Positions 9,348 through 19,504 of a stretch of DNA of 64,000 nt are shown in pieces (the first letter of the stretch is position 1; each line of letters starts with the position of its first letter). Under the pieces are notes generated by a model. The model searched no databases. It saw only the letters and a list, made by a program, of their open reading frames with translations, and was not told the origin of the DNA. Source of the stretch: Klebsiella ornithinolytica NBRC 105727 = ATCC 31898. Lineage in GTDB: Bacteria > Pseudomonadota > Gammaproteobacteria > Enterobacterales > Enterobacteriaceae. A program made the position numbers and the translations under genes. The stretch spans positions 276,692-340,691 of the forward strand of contig NZ_BCYR01000006.1 of assembly GCF_001598295.1 (NCBI RefSeq). The letters are read 5' to 3'.

Positions 9348-10265
9348 TTAACGCTTAGCGGCGGTAATCTCCTCTTCTGACAGGCCGGTGATACGCAGCA
9401 CCGTCTCCAGAGCGATGCCATTCGCCAGCATCGTACGGGCAATGCGTAGCCCTTCGGCTCGCTGGCCTTCGCGGCGCCCTTCAAGCTTACCTTTTCTACG
9501 CCCAACTTCCTGGAGTCTTTCCGCAATAGTCATCAGCCCCTCCTTATGATGCTGCGGCGCCCGCCGGGCAAGCTCACGAATAAACCTGCCAAAACGGGGG
9601 GCATCGCCGGAATATACCAGGTAATTAAACAACGTTTTTAGCTGGCCGTCATTAGTATATTCCTTAACCAAAATGACAATTAGCTGCTCAACCAGCCCCG
9701 TCAAATCGCGCTGGCGGATATGCTTTTGCATGAACTCCAGCAACGCTACGCGTCGGTGCTGGACGATCTCGTCATCCGGGATCACCGTAATATCCACCAG
9801 CGGAAAAGCGGTCGCATATAATCCGCGGGCATGAGCCGGGTGGGTAAAGCCATCCAGCCAGCACAACGAATAAGGGTAAGGCGTGGCGATACCGTGATAG
9901 AACAGCATGGGTATCACCAGCGGCAGGCGTTTATGTCCGGCATCCAGATGACGCTGCATCGCCGCAATGGCATAGCGCATCAGCCTGAAGGCCATATGGG
10001 CATCCGGCGAGCTTTGGTGCTCAATAACGACGTAAATATAGCCCTCGCCGGCGGTGGTTTTTAGCGACCAAAGCACATCGGAGTAGCAAGCACGCAGGTC
10101 CTCCTCAATAAAACTTGCGGATTCAAGCCGTAGCGTCTCCAGCTCGCAAAGCTGGCGTAGCGAGGACGGCAGATGGATATCCAAAAAATCTCGCGCGGTA
10201 TCCGTATGCCGGAGAAACTTTTTGAAAACCGCATCATGCGGCGTCGACGTTGAGCCTTTTTGCAT
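9348..10265 (-). CDS. Rpn-family recombination-promoting nuclease / putative transposase
   Basis: A 305-residue member of the PD-(D/E)XK Rpn (YhgA-like) family, recognisable from the N-terminus [24 protein letters not shown] and the [20 protein letters not shown] block that carries nuclease-core residues. RpnA-type proteins are DNA endonucleases that promote RecA-independent recombination. The C-terminus ends in a basic ERRxGxxEG-rich coiled region common to the family. I start at the ATG at 10265; an upstream TTG would add two residues. No inverted repeats or target duplications are seen around it. Confidence 0.85.
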   Translation of the reverse strand: MQKGSTSTPHDAVFKKFLRHTDTARDFLDIHLPSSLRQLCELETLRLESASFIEEDLRACYSDVLWSLKTTAGEGYIYVVIEHQSSPDAHMAFRLMRYAIAAMQRHLDAGHKRLPLVIPMLFYHGIATPYPYSLCWLDGFTHPAHARGLYATAFPLVDITVIPDDEIVQHRRVALLEFMQKHIRQRDLTGLVEQLIVILVKEYTNDGQLKTLFNYLVYSGDAPRFGRFIRELARRAPQHHKEGLMTIAERLQEVGRRKGKLEGRREGQRAEGLRIARTMLANGIALETVLRITGLSEEEITAAKR

Positions 10266-10480
10266 GGTCAATAGCCTGCGCGGAGGGACACTAAAACGAC
10301 TCTACCCGCCGCTAGCCCAGCGCACACGCCGCCGCTTATCTCTTTGCGCGCCGGGACGGAAGATATTTTTATCCGGCGGTAACAACGACAATTTTTTTCC
10401 TGCCCGCTCGCAGAACGCCCCGCAGACAGGCGTCAGCGGGCGTGCTATAAACCCCTATCCCCTTCGCTAAGGAGTCTTTC

Positions 10481-11296
10481 GTGAACCATACGCGCGATAT
10501 CCTACAAACCTTCTGGCGCGACGAGCAGCTGCCCTGGCTGGAACTACGCAGCACCCGGCAAAGCCGCCAGGCCTATAAACGGCACCGCCATTCGCAGCTC
10601 TCTGTGGGGGCGATTATCGAAGGGGAAACGTGCTGTCTGTGCAACGGGCGGGAATATCTGCTGCGTCCCGGCGATCTGATCATTATCCCCGCTCAAGCGC
10701 CGCACAGCTGTAACCCGCGCGATGGCCGGCCGCGCAGCTACCATATGCTGTACCTCGATATGACGTGGTGCCGGCAACAGCTGCCGCTTTTCCCGAGTCA
10801 GGCGCAGGTACACGCGCCGCAGCCCGTGATCCGCGATCCTGAGCTTTTCAAACGATATCAGCAGATTGTGGCGCTGATGGAGCGGCAGAAAACGGCAGCG
10901 CTCCCCGAACAGGTCGCGCAACTGCTGCGGGCGCTCCCGCTATCCGCCGCCCCGCCACTACCGCTGCGCGCGACCAGTTCACGGATCTTCAGTCGCCTGG
11001 CGGCCGATTTACAAGAACCGCCCTCTCTTGATGCGCTGGCCCACGAGTTCGCCCTGCGCAAAGAGACGTTGATTCGCACCTTTAAGCAGGACACTGGCCT
11101 GACGCCCGCCAGCTTTATGAATATGGCACGCATCGAATTTGCCAAAACGCGCCTGCGCGCCGGAGATGAGATCGCCGACGTCGGCTACCAGGCCGGGTTT
11201 GCCGACCAGAGTCATTTCCACAAAACCTTTGTCAGCTACACCGCCGCTACGCCGCGCCAGTATGCACTTGGCCGATCAATATCAGACAATAATTAG
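10481..11296 (+). CDS. AraC-family transcriptional regulator
   Basis: A 271-residue regulator with an N-terminal cupin-like sensor (HRHSQLSVGAIIEGETCC, then RPGDLIIIPAQAPHSC) and a C-terminal AraC DNA-binding domain from about residue 165, ending GYQAGFADQSHFHKTF. It uses a GTG start with a TAAGGAG ribosome site seven bases upstream. It lies 46 bases before a LysE-family exporter, which it probably controls; this cupin-AraC/LysE pairing is common in enterobacteria. The effector is unknown. Confidence 0.85.
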   Translation: MNHTRDILQTFWRDEQLPWLELRSTRQSRQAYKRHRHSQLSVGAIIEGETCCLCNGREYLLRPGDLIIIPAQAPHSCNPRDGRPRSYHMLYLDMTWCRQQLPLFPSQAQVHAPQPVIRDPELFKRYQQIVALMERQKTAALPEQVAQLLRALPLSAAPPLPLRATSSRIFSRLAADLQEPPSLDALAHEFALRKETLIRTFKQDTGLTPASFMNMARIEFAKTRLRAGDEIADVGYQAGFADQSHFHKTFVSYTAATPRQYALGRSISDNN

Positions 11297-11342
11297 CGCC
11301 CCGCTTGCCATAGGCTGATCTCAGGTTCTTTGTGAGGTCGCT

Positions 11343-12005
11343 ATGGACATGCTTACGTCGTTTTTCCCGCCCGCGTTTCCGGCGCTGGCGCTCTCCCACT
11401 TCGTTGCTCTGCTTAGCCCGGGGCCAGATTTCTTTTTACTGATGGGCTACGCCATTCGCTATCGCCTGCGCGGCAGCGTCGGCCTGTGCGTCGGTATTGC
11501 CGCCGGGAACGGGCTGTACATTATGCTGGCGATTATCGGCTGGGGCGTACTGCGTCAGGCGCCGCTGCTGTTCACCGTCGTCGAGCTGCTGGGCGCCGCA
11601 TATCTGCTGTGGATTGGCAGCCTGCTGCTGAGAAGCCGCCCGACGACGCTGGATGTCCGCAGCGTCTCGGCTTCACGCCCGTCGCGGGTAAAACAGCTTC
11701 TTCTCGGGCTGGGTTCTTCGCTACTCAATCCTAAAAACGCCCTGTTTTATCTGGCGCTGATGACCTCGTTGCTGGGTCCGGACGTCACGTTGATGCAGCA
11801 GGCCGTCAGCGGAGTCTGGATGACCAGTATCGTGCTGCTGTGGGATCTCTTACTGGTGACGATGATTGCCCTGCCGGCGGTGCAGCGTCGCCTTTCCACC
11901 GTCGTCTGGCGCGTTGAGCGGGCGGCCGGCGGCGTACTGATGGCTTTTGGCTGCTGGATTGTGTGGCAGTTTTTGCACGAGTCCGCCGTCAGGCTATATG
12001 CTTAA
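11343..12005 (+). CDS. LysE/RhtB-family amino acid exporter
   Basis: A 220-residue inner-membrane protein with about six hydrophobic segments and the family signature [33 protein letters not shown] near the N-terminus. LysE/RhtB proteins export amino acids or related compounds; the substrate here cannot be told. It sits just downstream of an AraC-type regulator and just upstream of yjiN, which begins within a few bases of its stop, so the three genes may be partly cotranscribed. Confidence 0.86.
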   Translation: MDMLTSFFPPAFPALALSHFVALLSPGPDFFLLMGYAIRYRLRGSVGLCVGIAAGNGLYIMLAIIGWGVLRQAPLLFTVVELLGAAYLLWIGSLLLRSRPTTLDVRSVSASRPSRVKQLLLGLGSSLLNPKNALFYLALMTSLLGPDVTLMQQAVSGVWMTSIVLLWDLLLVTMIALPAVQRRLSTVVWRVERAAGGVLMAFGCWIVWQFLHESAVRLYA

Positions 12006-12009
12006 GCCT

Positions 12010-13281
12010 ATGGAAAAAATCGCTGAACTGAAACGCGCCAAACTGCTGGCGCTGTCGCTACTGCTGATTGCGGTCGCCATTTTTATCACCACCCTGCTGC
12101 TACCGCCGACGCCGTGGGTCAGCGCACTCAAAGCCATCTCCGAAGCGGCGATGGTCGGGGCGCTGGCCGACTGGTTCGCGGTGGTGGCTCTGTTTCGCCG
12201 TATCCCGCTGCCGTTTATCTCCCGACATACGGCGATTATTCCCCGCAATAAGGACAGGATCGCCGATAATCTTGGTTATTTCGTGCAGGAAAAATTTCTC
12301 GATACGCCCTCGCTGGTGGCGCTCATCCGTCGCTATGAACCTGCCCTGATGCTCGGCAACTGGTTCAGCCAGCCGGAAAACGCCCGCCGAGTGGGCCATC
12401 ATCTGCTGCAGGTCATGAGCGGTTTTCTGGAACTGACCGACGACGCCCGTATCCAGCGTCTGCTGCGCCGGGCGGTACATAAGGCGATTGATAAGGTCGA
12501 TCTGACGCAGACCAGCGCCATGATGCTGGAGGGATTAACCCGCAACAATCGCCATCAGAAGCTGCTGGACTCGCTCATTACCCAGCTCATTGCGTTGCTG
12601 CAGCGCGACAGTTCGCGCGCGTTTATTGCCCGCGGTATTGTCCACTGGCTGGAGACCGAGCATCCGCTGAAGGCCAAAATTCTGCCCACCGAATGGCTGG
12701 GCGAGCACAGCGCCGACATGGTGACCGACGCGGTGAATACGCTGCTCGACGAAGTCACCCAGGATCGCAGCCATCAGATCCGCCAGGCGTTCGATCGCGC
12801 CACCTTAAAACTGATCGATAACCTGAAAACCGATCCGCTGCTGGCGGAAAAAGCGGAGGGCATCAAGGCGTACCTGAAAAATGATGAGGCCTTTAACCGC
12901 TATCTCAGCGAGGTATGGGCCGACCTGCGGGCGTGGATCAAGAACGATGTCACCCGCGACGACTCGCGGATTCAACAGCGGATTGCCGATGCCGGGCAGT
13001 GGTTTGGCGAAACGCTGCTCCACGATGACGCGCTGCGCGAGTCGCTAAACGAACACCTGGAGCAGGCGGCCCATCGGGTGGCGCCAGAGTTTGCCGCCTT
13101 CCTGACTCGTCATATCAGCGATACGGTCAAAAGCTGGGATGCGCGGGATATGTCGCGGCAAATTGAACTCAATATCGGCAAAGACCTGCAGTTTATCCGT
13201 ATCAACGGCACCCTGGTCGGCGGCTCTATCGGCCTGATACTGTGGCTGTTCTCGCAGATCCCGACCCTGTTTCTGCATTAA
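12010..13281 (+). CDS. yjiN: YjiN, DUF445 inner-membrane protein
   Basis: A 423-residue DUF445 protein that closely follows recalled E. coli YjiN. Membrane segments lie near residues 10-30 and at the extreme C-terminus ([19 protein letters not shown]), with a long, helical, charged cytoplasmic or periplasmic part between. Function is unknown. I start at the ATG giving [11 protein letters not shown], as in E. coli; an ATG 12 bases upstream (11998) overlaps the exporter stop and is an alternative. A GC-rich terminator follows. Confidence 0.92.
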   Translation: MEKIAELKRAKLLALSLLLIAVAIFITTLLLPPTPWVSALKAISEAAMVGALADWFAVVALFRRIPLPFISRHTAIIPRNKDRIADNLGYFVQEKFLDTPSLVALIRRYEPALMLGNWFSQPENARRVGHHLLQVMSGFLELTDDARIQRLLRRAVHKAIDKVDLTQTSAMMLEGLTRNNRHQKLLDSLITQLIALLQRDSSRAFIARGIVHWLETEHPLKAKILPTEWLGEHSADMVTDAVNTLLDEVTQDRSHQIRQAFDRATLKLIDNLKTDPLLAEKAEGIKAYLKNDEAFNRYLSEVWADLRAWIKNDVTRDDSRIQQRIADAGQWFGETLLHDDALRESLNEHLEQAAHRVAPEFAAFLTRHISDTVKSWDARDMSRQIELNIGKDLQFIRINGTLVGGSIGLILWLFSQIPTLFLH

Positions 13282-13292
13282 GCGAGCGCAAA

Positions 13293-13325
13293 ACAGCGGC
13301 CCCGCGCGCTGGCGGGGCCCTGTGT
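13293..13325. terminator. Terminator between convergent yjiN and the MetC-like gene
   Basis: GGCCCCGC / GCGGGGCC arms enclose a six-base loop. ACAG / CTGT pairing extends the stem past a bulged C. A TGTTTTG tract follows on the minus strand. It lies between converging genes, so it probably works in both directions. Confidence 0.75.
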
Positions 13326-14516
13326 TTAGCCGATGCGGGTAAACCCGGCCTCCAGATCGGCAATCAAATCGCCGACATCCTCCAGCCCGATATGTACCCT
13401 GACCAGCGTCCCGCTGAAATCCACCTCGCCGGCCGGACGAATACTGTTCAGCTCTTCCGGCTGGTTTGCCAGAATCAACGACTCGAACCCGCCCCACGAG
13501 TAGGCCATATGGAACAATGAGAAGTTATCGAGGAACGTCGACATTTGCTCATCCGTCAGGCGCTTTTTCAATACGAAGGAGAACAGGCCCGAGCTGCCGG
13601 TAAAATCCCGCTGAAAATATTCGTGGCCCGGACACTCTGCTAAAGCCGGATGATTCACCCGCGCCACTTCCGGCCTCGCCGACAGCCAGCGAGCAATGTG
13701 GATACTGCTCTCTTGATGCTGTCTGAGGCGCACCGCCAGCGTGCGCAGCCCGCGGCTGCCGTTATAGGCGGTATCCGCATCCAGCGTCTGGCCCATCAGA
13801 TAGGAGTTTTCGCGCAGACGATCCCAGCTGCGGGCGTTGGAGACCGCCGTGCCCAGCATGGCGTCGGAATGGCCAATGGTGTACTTGGTGCCAGCCTGAA
13901 TCGAAATATCCACCCCGTAGTCCAGCGCCTTAAACAGCACTCCCGCCGCCCAGGTGTTATCGATCATGATAACGATCTGCGGATTTACCGCGCGGATCGC
14001 GTTGACCATTCCCGGCACATCCTGGACTTCCATGGTGATTGAGCTGGGGGACTCGAGAAAGACCACTTTCGTCTCCGGGCGGATCAATTCGGTAATCCCG
14101 GCGCCGATCAGCGGATCGTAATAGGTGGTTTCAACGTTGAATTTGCTGAGGATCTTATTGCAGAAGTCCTGGGTTGGCTCATAGGCCGCGCCGGTCATCA
14201 GGATATGGTCGCCGCTTTGCACGAACGCCAGAATCGCATTGGTCACCGCCGCTGCCCCGCACGGATAGAGCGCGCAGCCCGCGCCGCCTTCCAGTTCACT
14301 CATCGCTTTCTGAAATGCGAAATGGGTGTAGGTCCCGCGGCGGCCATAGAACAGCTCGCCGTTGGCGCGATTGGCGGTAGCAAACTTTTTATCTTTTACC
14401 GTCTCAAAGACCAGCGAAGAGGCGCGCTGGATAACCGGGTTTACCGCCCCCTGAGTGTAGCGTTTGTCGCGTCCGGCGATAATTAACTGCGTGTCGAGCT
14501 TGAGTGAGTTCTTCAT
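13326..14516 (-). CDS. MetC-like cystathionine beta-lyase (C-S lyase)
   Basis: A 396-residue PLP enzyme of the Cys/Met-metabolism family, about the length of E. coli MetC and similar throughout. The PLP-lysine context [16 protein letters not shown], the YGRRGTYTH motif and MIDNTWAAG are all present. MetC cleaves cystathionine, and its relatives cleave cysteine or other S-substituted amino acids. It is next to a DAACS symporter with a divergent LysR regulator. That context suggests a catabolic or scavenging C-S lyase rather than the housekeeping MetC, which normally sits beside exbB. This is inference. Confidence 0.85.
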   Translation of the reverse strand: MKNSLKLDTQLIIAGRDKRYTQGAVNPVIQRASSLVFETVKDKKFATANRANGELFYGRRGTYTHFAFQKAMSELEGGAGCALYPCGAAAVTNAILAFVQSGDHILMTGAAYEPTQDFCNKILSKFNVETTYYDPLIGAGITELIRPETKVVFLESPSSITMEVQDVPGMVNAIRAVNPQIVIMIDNTWAAGVLFKALDYGVDISIQAGTKYTIGHSDAMLGTAVSNARSWDRLRENSYLMGQTLDADTAYNGSRGLRTLAVRLRQHQESSIHIARWLSARPEVARVNHPALAECPGHEYFQRDFTGSSGLFSFVLKKRLTDEQMSTFLDNFSLFHMAYSWGGFESLILANQPEELNSIRPAGEVDFSGTLVRVHIGLEDVGDLIADLEAGFTRIG

Positions 14517-14553
14517 AACGTCTCCTGTAACATCCTTATATCCGTGCGAAAGC

Positions 14554-15786
14554 TTATACGGCGGCAGCCGTGGATTTCAGTTCAGCCTGTGCCGGCTTTT
14601 TTCCGGCGAAGCGTTCCACAATCTGCGCGGCGTTCAAATCATGAATCACGTTGATCAGGGTCGCCGGGGCATCGGTGATGGTGCCCAATACCACCAGCAT
14701 CGGGATCGCCTCCATCGGCAGCCCCAGCGTGGTGACGATAAAAATTTCACCGAGGAATGCGCCGCCCGGTACGCCGCCGACGATAATGGCGGAGAGCACG
14801 GCGATCAGCATGGTCAGGAAGAAGGTCTCGGTGGTGAATTCCATCCCCAGCACCGAATAGATAAAAACAATCTTCAGTGCGGCGATCATGGCCACGCCGC
14901 CCTTATTCAGGTTAACCAGCAGCGGAATAGAGACATCGACGATTTCCGGGTTAATGCCCATCGCTTTACCGGCGCGCAGGGTGACGGGCAGCGTCCCTAA
15001 TGAGGAGCAGGTCCCGAGCGCGGTCGCCGATGGTTCAACCGCATTACGCCAGAATGCTTTCACCGCCGGCATGCCGCCGCCGATCCAGGAATAGAGAATC
15101 GAACCGAAAATAAAATAGGCCAGCGTGGCAACCATAAACAGGCCGATCGCCCGGGCAAAGGTCAGCAGCAGCCCCGAGTCCTGGCTGGCCATCGTCGCGG
15201 CAAAATAGCAGCCCAGACCTATCGGCGCGACTTTCATAATGATCGAGACGATCTTCATGATGACGGTATTGGCATCTTCCAGCAGCGAGGCAATACGTTT
15301 ACCCGCCTGTTCCGATTGCCCGATGGCCACACCGGCAATAATCGCCATCACGATCAGCGCCAGAATATTGGACTTCGAGAACAGCCCGAGAAAATCGCTG
15401 GTGGTGATCATACTGACAAAATCCATCTTCCCGCTGCCCGCCTGCACCGACTGCGACAGATCGATGGTGACCCCCTGCGCCGGGTTGTACCATAAGGCGA
15501 GCGCGACGATGCCGGCCGCGGGAATAAAGGCCATCGCAATCGAGACAATAAAGATAATCGCCATAATGCGTCCCAGCCTTTTCAGGTCGGTCATACTGGC
15601 GATCGATGACATCACGCTGATTCCCACCAGCGGGACAATAATCATGAATAGCAGGTTAAGGAATATCTGACCTATCGGCTGTAATTTACCCGCCAGTCCC
15701 GGGGCGTAAATACCTGTCAGGCCGCCGATCACCAGGGCAATTAATAAAATAATAGAGGATTTGTAGGGTTCGAGTCGTGACCACAT
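14554..15786 (-). CDS. Dicarboxylate/amino acid:cation symporter (DAACS family)
   Basis: A 410-residue membrane protein of the GltP/DctA/SstT superfamily. Several hydrophobic helices are visible, with the helix-loop signature [18 protein letters not shown] (the serine-rich re-entrant loop) and a second conserved stretch [21 protein letters not shown]. It probably imports an amino acid or dicarboxylate with Na+ or H+. It is cotranscribed with the MetC-like lyase 37 bases downstream, suggesting it brings in that enzyme's substrate. A CRP-like site lies upstream. Confidence 0.85.
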   Translation of the reverse strand: MWSRLEPYKSSIILLIALVIGGLTGIYAPGLAGKLQPIGQIFLNLLFMIIVPLVGISVMSSIASMTDLKRLGRIMAIIFIVSIAMAFIPAAGIVALALWYNPAQGVTIDLSQSVQAGSGKMDFVSMITTSDFLGLFSKSNILALIVMAIIAGVAIGQSEQAGKRIASLLEDANTVIMKIVSIIMKVAPIGLGCYFAATMASQDSGLLLTFARAIGLFMVATLAYFIFGSILYSWIGGGMPAVKAFWRNAVEPSATALGTCSSLGTLPVTLRAGKAMGINPEIVDVSIPLLVNLNKGGVAMIAALKIVFIYSVLGMEFTTETFFLTMLIAVLSAIIVGGVPGGAFLGEIFIVTTLGLPMEAIPMLVVLGTITDAPATLINVIHDLNAAQIVERFAGKKPAQAELKSTAAAV

Positions 15787-15868
15787 AACCGGTACCTTTT
15801 AATTAAAATTATATTAAATGAGATTAAATTCACAATTTAATGACTTTATGCGACGCCTCCTTTTATTT

Positions 15869-15884
15869 TGTGATGCAACTCACT
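15869..15884. promoter_or_regulatory. CRP-like site upstream of the symporter-lyase operon
   Basis: TGTGATGCAACTCACT matches TGTGA-N6-TCACA except for the last base. It lies in the divergent promoter region, 83 bases upstream of the symporter start. Confidence 0.6.
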
Positions 15885-16010
15885 TAAGTTGTTATTTTTT
15901 CATTTTGCCAGCAAGTTGTTTCCTGTGATTCAATAGTTACATGTTTCAGATACGAATGTAACGGCTCATTCGTACCGTTTTTGCAAATCACTTGTGAATT
16001 AAAGGAAAAA

Positions 16011-16937
16011 ATGAGCACGCCAATTTCACTCAAGCATCTGGAGTTTTTTATCAAAATTGTCGACTGCGGGGGATTATCTGAGGCCGCCGTACAGCTTAAC
16101 GTCTCGCCCTCTGCGGTCAGTAAAAGCCTCTCGGCAATGGAAGATACGCTGGGCACAACATTAATTAAGCGTACCACCCGCAGTATTACGCTGACCGATG
16201 CCGGGCAATATCTCTTTAATCGCGCCAATAAGTTACTAAAAGAGTTTGATGATACGTTAAATACCACGTCCGGCTATTATCACAACCCGCAGGGTGAATT
16301 ACGAATTACCTGCTCCATTGCCTTTGGCTACTCCCGGTTAGTCAACCTGGTGGATAAATATCGCCAGCAATACCCGGATGTGAATCTGTATATCGATTTG
16401 AACGATAATTTCGTCAACCTCAATGAAACCGACTTCGATATCGCTCTGCGTATCTCCACCGCACCGCCGCAAAACTACGCCATGCGCAAACTGGTTTCGA
16501 TTCGCTGGGCCTATTGTGCATCCCCCGGCTATCTGGCTAAAAAAGGGATGCCGGTGCGGCGCAGCGATCTGGTGAATCATGATTGCCTGGTTTATCCCGG
16601 TTTAACGCCGGTGCTGAAGGTGACCGACGAACACGATCGCCCGCATCAGCTCAAGCTGCACATGCCTATCCAGGCCAACAGCAGCCTGGTGCTGTTAAAA
16701 TCGGTGCTGGAAGATCAGGGCGTTGCCTACCTGCCGACCTACCTGATCGGCGATCATATTCAGAAAGAGGAGATCACGCCGCTGATTCTCGATGGGACGA
16801 TCGCCTGCGAAACCCACGCACTGTATGCGCTCTATTTCCCCAGCAAATACAGCAATCCTAAAGTACGATCGTTTATCGATTTCCTGGTGGCAGAACTCGG
16901 CCCGGTGCCCACGTGGGATAGCTGGATCCCCAGCTAG
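16011..16937 (+). CDS. LysR-family regulator, divergent from the symporter/C-S lyase operon
   Basis: A 308-residue LysR protein with an N-terminal winged HTH (LKHLEFFIKIVDCGGLSEAAVQLNVSPSAVSK). The CrgA/DsdC-like effector domain follows, with the ALRIST and YCASPGYLAKKG blocks usual for the subgroup. I start at the ATG preceded by AAAGGA; a longer TTG start at 15981 adds residues outside the domain. Its divergent placement implies control of the symporter and C-S lyase genes, but the inducer is unknown. Confidence 0.87.
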   Translation: MSTPISLKHLEFFIKIVDCGGLSEAAVQLNVSPSAVSKSLSAMEDTLGTTLIKRTTRSITLTDAGQYLFNRANKLLKEFDDTLNTTSGYYHNPQGELRITCSIAFGYSRLVNLVDKYRQQYPDVNLYIDLNDNFVNLNETDFDIALRISTAPPQNYAMRKLVSIRWAYCASPGYLAKKGMPVRRSDLVNHDCLVYPGLTPVLKVTDEHDRPHQLKLHMPIQANSSLVLLKSVLEDQGVAYLPTYLIGDHIQKEEITPLILDGTIACETHALYALYFPSKYSNPKVRSFIDFLVAELGPVPTWDSWIPS

Positions 16938-16988
16938 CCTTATCTCCTCTGCCATTTGATTTATTCAGAGTCCATTTAAGGAGCAAAA

Positions 16989-17228
16989 ATGGCTGATATT
17001 ACCCTGACGACCGGCGAGCGCGATCTGCTGCGCGAAAAGCTATGCGCATACTGCGAACAGAATTTTGACTTTGAACTGGAGCAGTTTGACGCCGAGTTCT
17101 TTGTCGATTTTATCGCGAAAGAGCTCGGCCCTATGTTCTATAACGCCGGGATTGAGGAGGCGATCCGCACCCACGTGGCTTACAGCGAGCGCATTCAGGA
17201 AGAGATGGATTTGAAGAAGGTCTACTAA
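16989..17228 (+). CDS. Small DUF2164-type protein
   Basis: A 79-residue acidic cytoplasmic protein (MADITLTTGERDLLREKLCAYCEQNFDFELEQFDAEFFVDF...). The length and the DFELEQFDAEFFVDFIAKELGPMFYNAGI stretch fit DUF2164. A good AAGGAG site precedes the ATG. It is just upstream of yjiM and may be cotranscribed with it. Function is unknown. Confidence 0.8.
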   Translation: MADITLTTGERDLLREKLCAYCEQNFDFELEQFDAEFFVDFIAKELGPMFYNAGIEEAIRTHVAYSERIQEEMDLKKVY

Positions 17229-17324
17229 CACCGCGGGATGGGTGGAAGATCAACAAATACACACAAACAACATGGTTATAATGGCGACTCTTTCATCATC
17301 TCCCGTGTACGGGGAAGGAAAATC

Positions 17325-18476
17325 ATGTCGCTCATCACCGATCTACCCGCCATCTTCGACCAATTCTCGGACGCTCGTCAGAAGGGTTTTCTCACCGTCA
17401 TGGACCTTAAAGAACAGAATGTGCCGCTAGTCGGCACCTACTGTACCTTTATGCCACAGGAGATAGCCATGGCGGCGGGCGCTGTCGTCGTCTCGCTGTG
17501 TTCCACTTCCGATGAGACCATTGAAGAGGCGGAGAAAGACCTGCCGCGCAACCTCTGCCCGCTGATTAAAAGCAGCTATGGCTTCGGCAAAACCGATAAA
17601 TGCCCCTACTTTTATTTCTCTGACCTGGTGGTTGGCGAAACCACCTGCGATGGCAAAAAAAAGATGTACGAATACATGGCCGAGTTCAAGCCGGTGCACG
17701 TGATGCAGCTACCGAACAGCGCCAGCGACGCCGCCTCCCGGGCGTTGTGGAAAGCGGAGATCAAGCGTCTGCAGCAGGTGATTGAAACGCGTTTCGCAAC
17801 ACCAATCAGCGAAACGGCGCTGCGTGAAGCCATCGTGTTGAAAAATCGCGAACGCCGGGCGCTGGCCAATTTCTATCGCCTCGGGCAGTTAAATCCACCG
17901 GCGCTCAGCGGCGGCGAGATACTGAAAGTGGTTTACGGCGCGACCTTCCGTTTCGACAAAACCGCGCTGATTGATGAACTCAACGCGATGGCAGAACGTA
18001 TCCATCAACAATGGCGGGAAGGTCAACGACTGGAGGCCCGCCCGCGTATTCTGATCACCGGCTGCCCGATCGGCGGAGCGGCGGAAAAAGTGGTCCGCGC
18101 CATCGAAGACAACGGCGGCTGGGTGGTGGGTTATGAGAACTGCACCGGCGCGAAAGCTACCGAGCACTGTGTGGCGGAAGATGGCGACGTCTACGATGCC
18201 TTAACCGATAAATATCTCGCTATTGGCTGCTCCTGCATTTCGCCCAACGATCGGCGCCTGCAGCTGCTGAGCCAGATGGTCGAGGAGTATCAGGCCGATG
18301 GCGTGGTCGACGTCATCCTGCAGGCCTGCCATACCTACGCCGTTGAATCGCTGGCGATTAAGCGTCACGTACGTCAGCGGCACGACATCCCCTATATCGC
18401 GATTGAAACCGACTATTCGACGGCAGATCTCGGCCAGCTCAGTACCCGCGTCGCCGCATTTATCGAAATGCTGTAA
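17325..18476 (+). CDS. yjiM: YjiM, 2-hydroxyacyl-CoA dehydratase subunit D family protein
   Basis: A 383-residue protein nearly identical in plan to E. coli YjiM. It belongs to the 2-hydroxyacyl-CoA dehydratase / benzoyl-CoA reductase (BcrB/HgdB) family, whose members carry a [4Fe-4S] cluster. Conserved cysteines are visible in GTYCTF, NLCPLIKSSYG, DKCPYFYFSD and TGCPIGGAAEKV. The start at 17325 (MSLITDLPAIFDQF) matches E. coli; the longer frame from 17238 begins in non-conserved sequence. With yjiL it forms an activator-plus-dehydratase pair. The substrate is unknown. Confidence 0.93.
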   Translation: MSLITDLPAIFDQFSDARQKGFLTVMDLKEQNVPLVGTYCTFMPQEIAMAAGAVVVSLCSTSDETIEEAEKDLPRNLCPLIKSSYGFGKTDKCPYFYFSDLVVGETTCDGKKKMYEYMAEFKPVHVMQLPNSASDAASRALWKAEIKRLQQVIETRFATPISETALREAIVLKNRERRALANFYRLGQLNPPALSGGEILKVVYGATFRFDKTALIDELNAMAERIHQQWREGQRLEARPRILITGCPIGGAAEKVVRAIEDNGGWVVGYENCTGAKATEHCVAEDGDVYDALTDKYLAIGCSCISPNDRRLQLLSQMVEEYQADGVVDVILQACHTYAVESLAIKRHVRQRHDIPYIAIETDYSTADLGQLSTRVAAFIEML

Positions 18477-18485
18477 GGAGCGCGC

Positions 18486-19253
18486 GTGATCTACACGGTA
18501 GGTATTGACTCTGGTTCCACCGCGACAAAAGGCATCCTGCTGGCAGACGGCGTCATTACGCGCCGTTTCCTCTGCCCGACCCCTTTTCGCCCCGCCGACG
18601 CCATCAACGACGCCTGGGAGACCCTGCGCGCGGGCCTCGCGGACCCCCCTTTTTTAACCCTCACCGGCTATGGTCGCCAACTGGTTGATTTTGCCGATAA
18701 ACAGGTGACGGAGATTTCCTGTCACGGGCTCGGCGCACGCCTGCTGGCGCCGGAAACCCGCACGGTTATTGATATCGGCGGCCAGGACAGCAAAGTCATC
18801 CAGCTGGATGCGCAGGGCAACCTCAGCGACTTTCTGATGAATGACAAATGCGCGGCCGGCACCGGTCGCTTTCTGGAGGTGATTTCGCGAACCCTCGGCA
18901 CCAGCGTCGAGCAGCTGGACGCCATTACCGAAGGCGTTGAAGCGCACGCCATCACCAGCATGTGCACGGTATTCGCCGAATCGGAAGTTATCAGCCTGCG
19001 TTCAGCCGGAGTCGCGCCGGAGGCGATTCTGGCCGGGGTGATCAACGCCATGGCCCGGCGCAGCGCAAACTTTATCGGCCGCTTGTCCGCGCAGGGGCCA
19101 TTGCTGTTTACCGGCGGCGTCAGCCACTGCGCCGCCTTCGCCCGCATGCTGGAGACGCATGTCGGTATGCCGGTCGCCACCCATCCCGACGCCCAGTTCG
19201 CCGGGGCGCTCGGCGCGGCGCTAATCGGCCAGCGTCTGCGGAGGCGCGAATGA
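18486..19253 (+). CDS. yjiL: YjiL, BadF/BadG/HgdC-type ATPase activator
   Basis: A 255-residue ASKHA-fold ATPase. The phosphate-1 motif GIDSGSTATKGILL is at the N-terminus, DIGGQDSKVI forms the second motif, and the [4Fe-4S] ligands lie in NDKCAAGTGRFLE and TSMCTVFAESE. These activators drive ATP-dependent electron transfer onto a dehydratase partner, here most likely YjiM, 9 bases upstream. It uses a GTG start with AAGGAG upstream. Its last codons overlap the DUF3343 gene by ATGA, implying translational coupling. Confidence 0.93.
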   Translation: MIYTVGIDSGSTATKGILLADGVITRRFLCPTPFRPADAINDAWETLRAGLADPPFLTLTGYGRQLVDFADKQVTEISCHGLGARLLAPETRTVIDIGGQDSKVIQLDAQGNLSDFLMNDKCAAGTGRFLEVISRTLGTSVEQLDAITEGVEAHAITSMCTVFAESEVISLRSAGVAPEAILAGVINAMARRSANFIGRLSAQGPLLFTGGVSHCAAFARMLETHVGMPVATHPDAQFAGALGAALIGQRLRRRE

Positions 19254-19504
19254 GCAGTTGGCTGTATCTGTTTCATTCAACCGTTGGCGTGGTACAGACC
19301 CGCAAGGCGCTGCAGGCCGCCGGGGTTGCCTTTCAAATCAAAGATATTCCGCGCCAGCTGCGCAGCGGCTGCGGTCTGTGCGTGTTGATTGAGGGAACGG
19401 AAGACGCGGCGCGAAGCTGGATAATCGCGGGGCATACGGCGGCGCTGTATCAGCAGAGTGGGGAAGCGTGGCAGTGCATCGCCAGCTTCCCGCAGAAGGA
19501 TTAA
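19250..19504 (+). CDS. DUF3343 protein coupled to yjiL
   Basis: An 84-residue protein with the DUF3343 pattern: an FHSTVGVVQTRKALQAAGV N-terminal half and RSGCGLCVLIEG, in which a GCGLC cysteine pair could bind metal or thiols. It overlaps yjiL by four bases (ATGA). DUF3343 genes commonly accompany YjiL/YjiM-like and selenium or sulfur genes, so an accessory role in the same system is likely. Its stop overlaps the stop of the convergent DUF2955 gene by three bases. Confidence 0.83.
   Translation: MSSWLYLFHSTVGVVQTRKALQAAGVAFQIKDIPRQLRSGCGLCVLIEGTEDAARSWIIAGHTAALYQQSGEAWQCIASFPQKD

Noticed and set aside
9348..10265. Possible insertion sequence because of transposase-like annotation of the family
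   Set aside because: No terminal inverted repeats or target duplication were seen; Rpn proteins are nucleases found as solitary genes.
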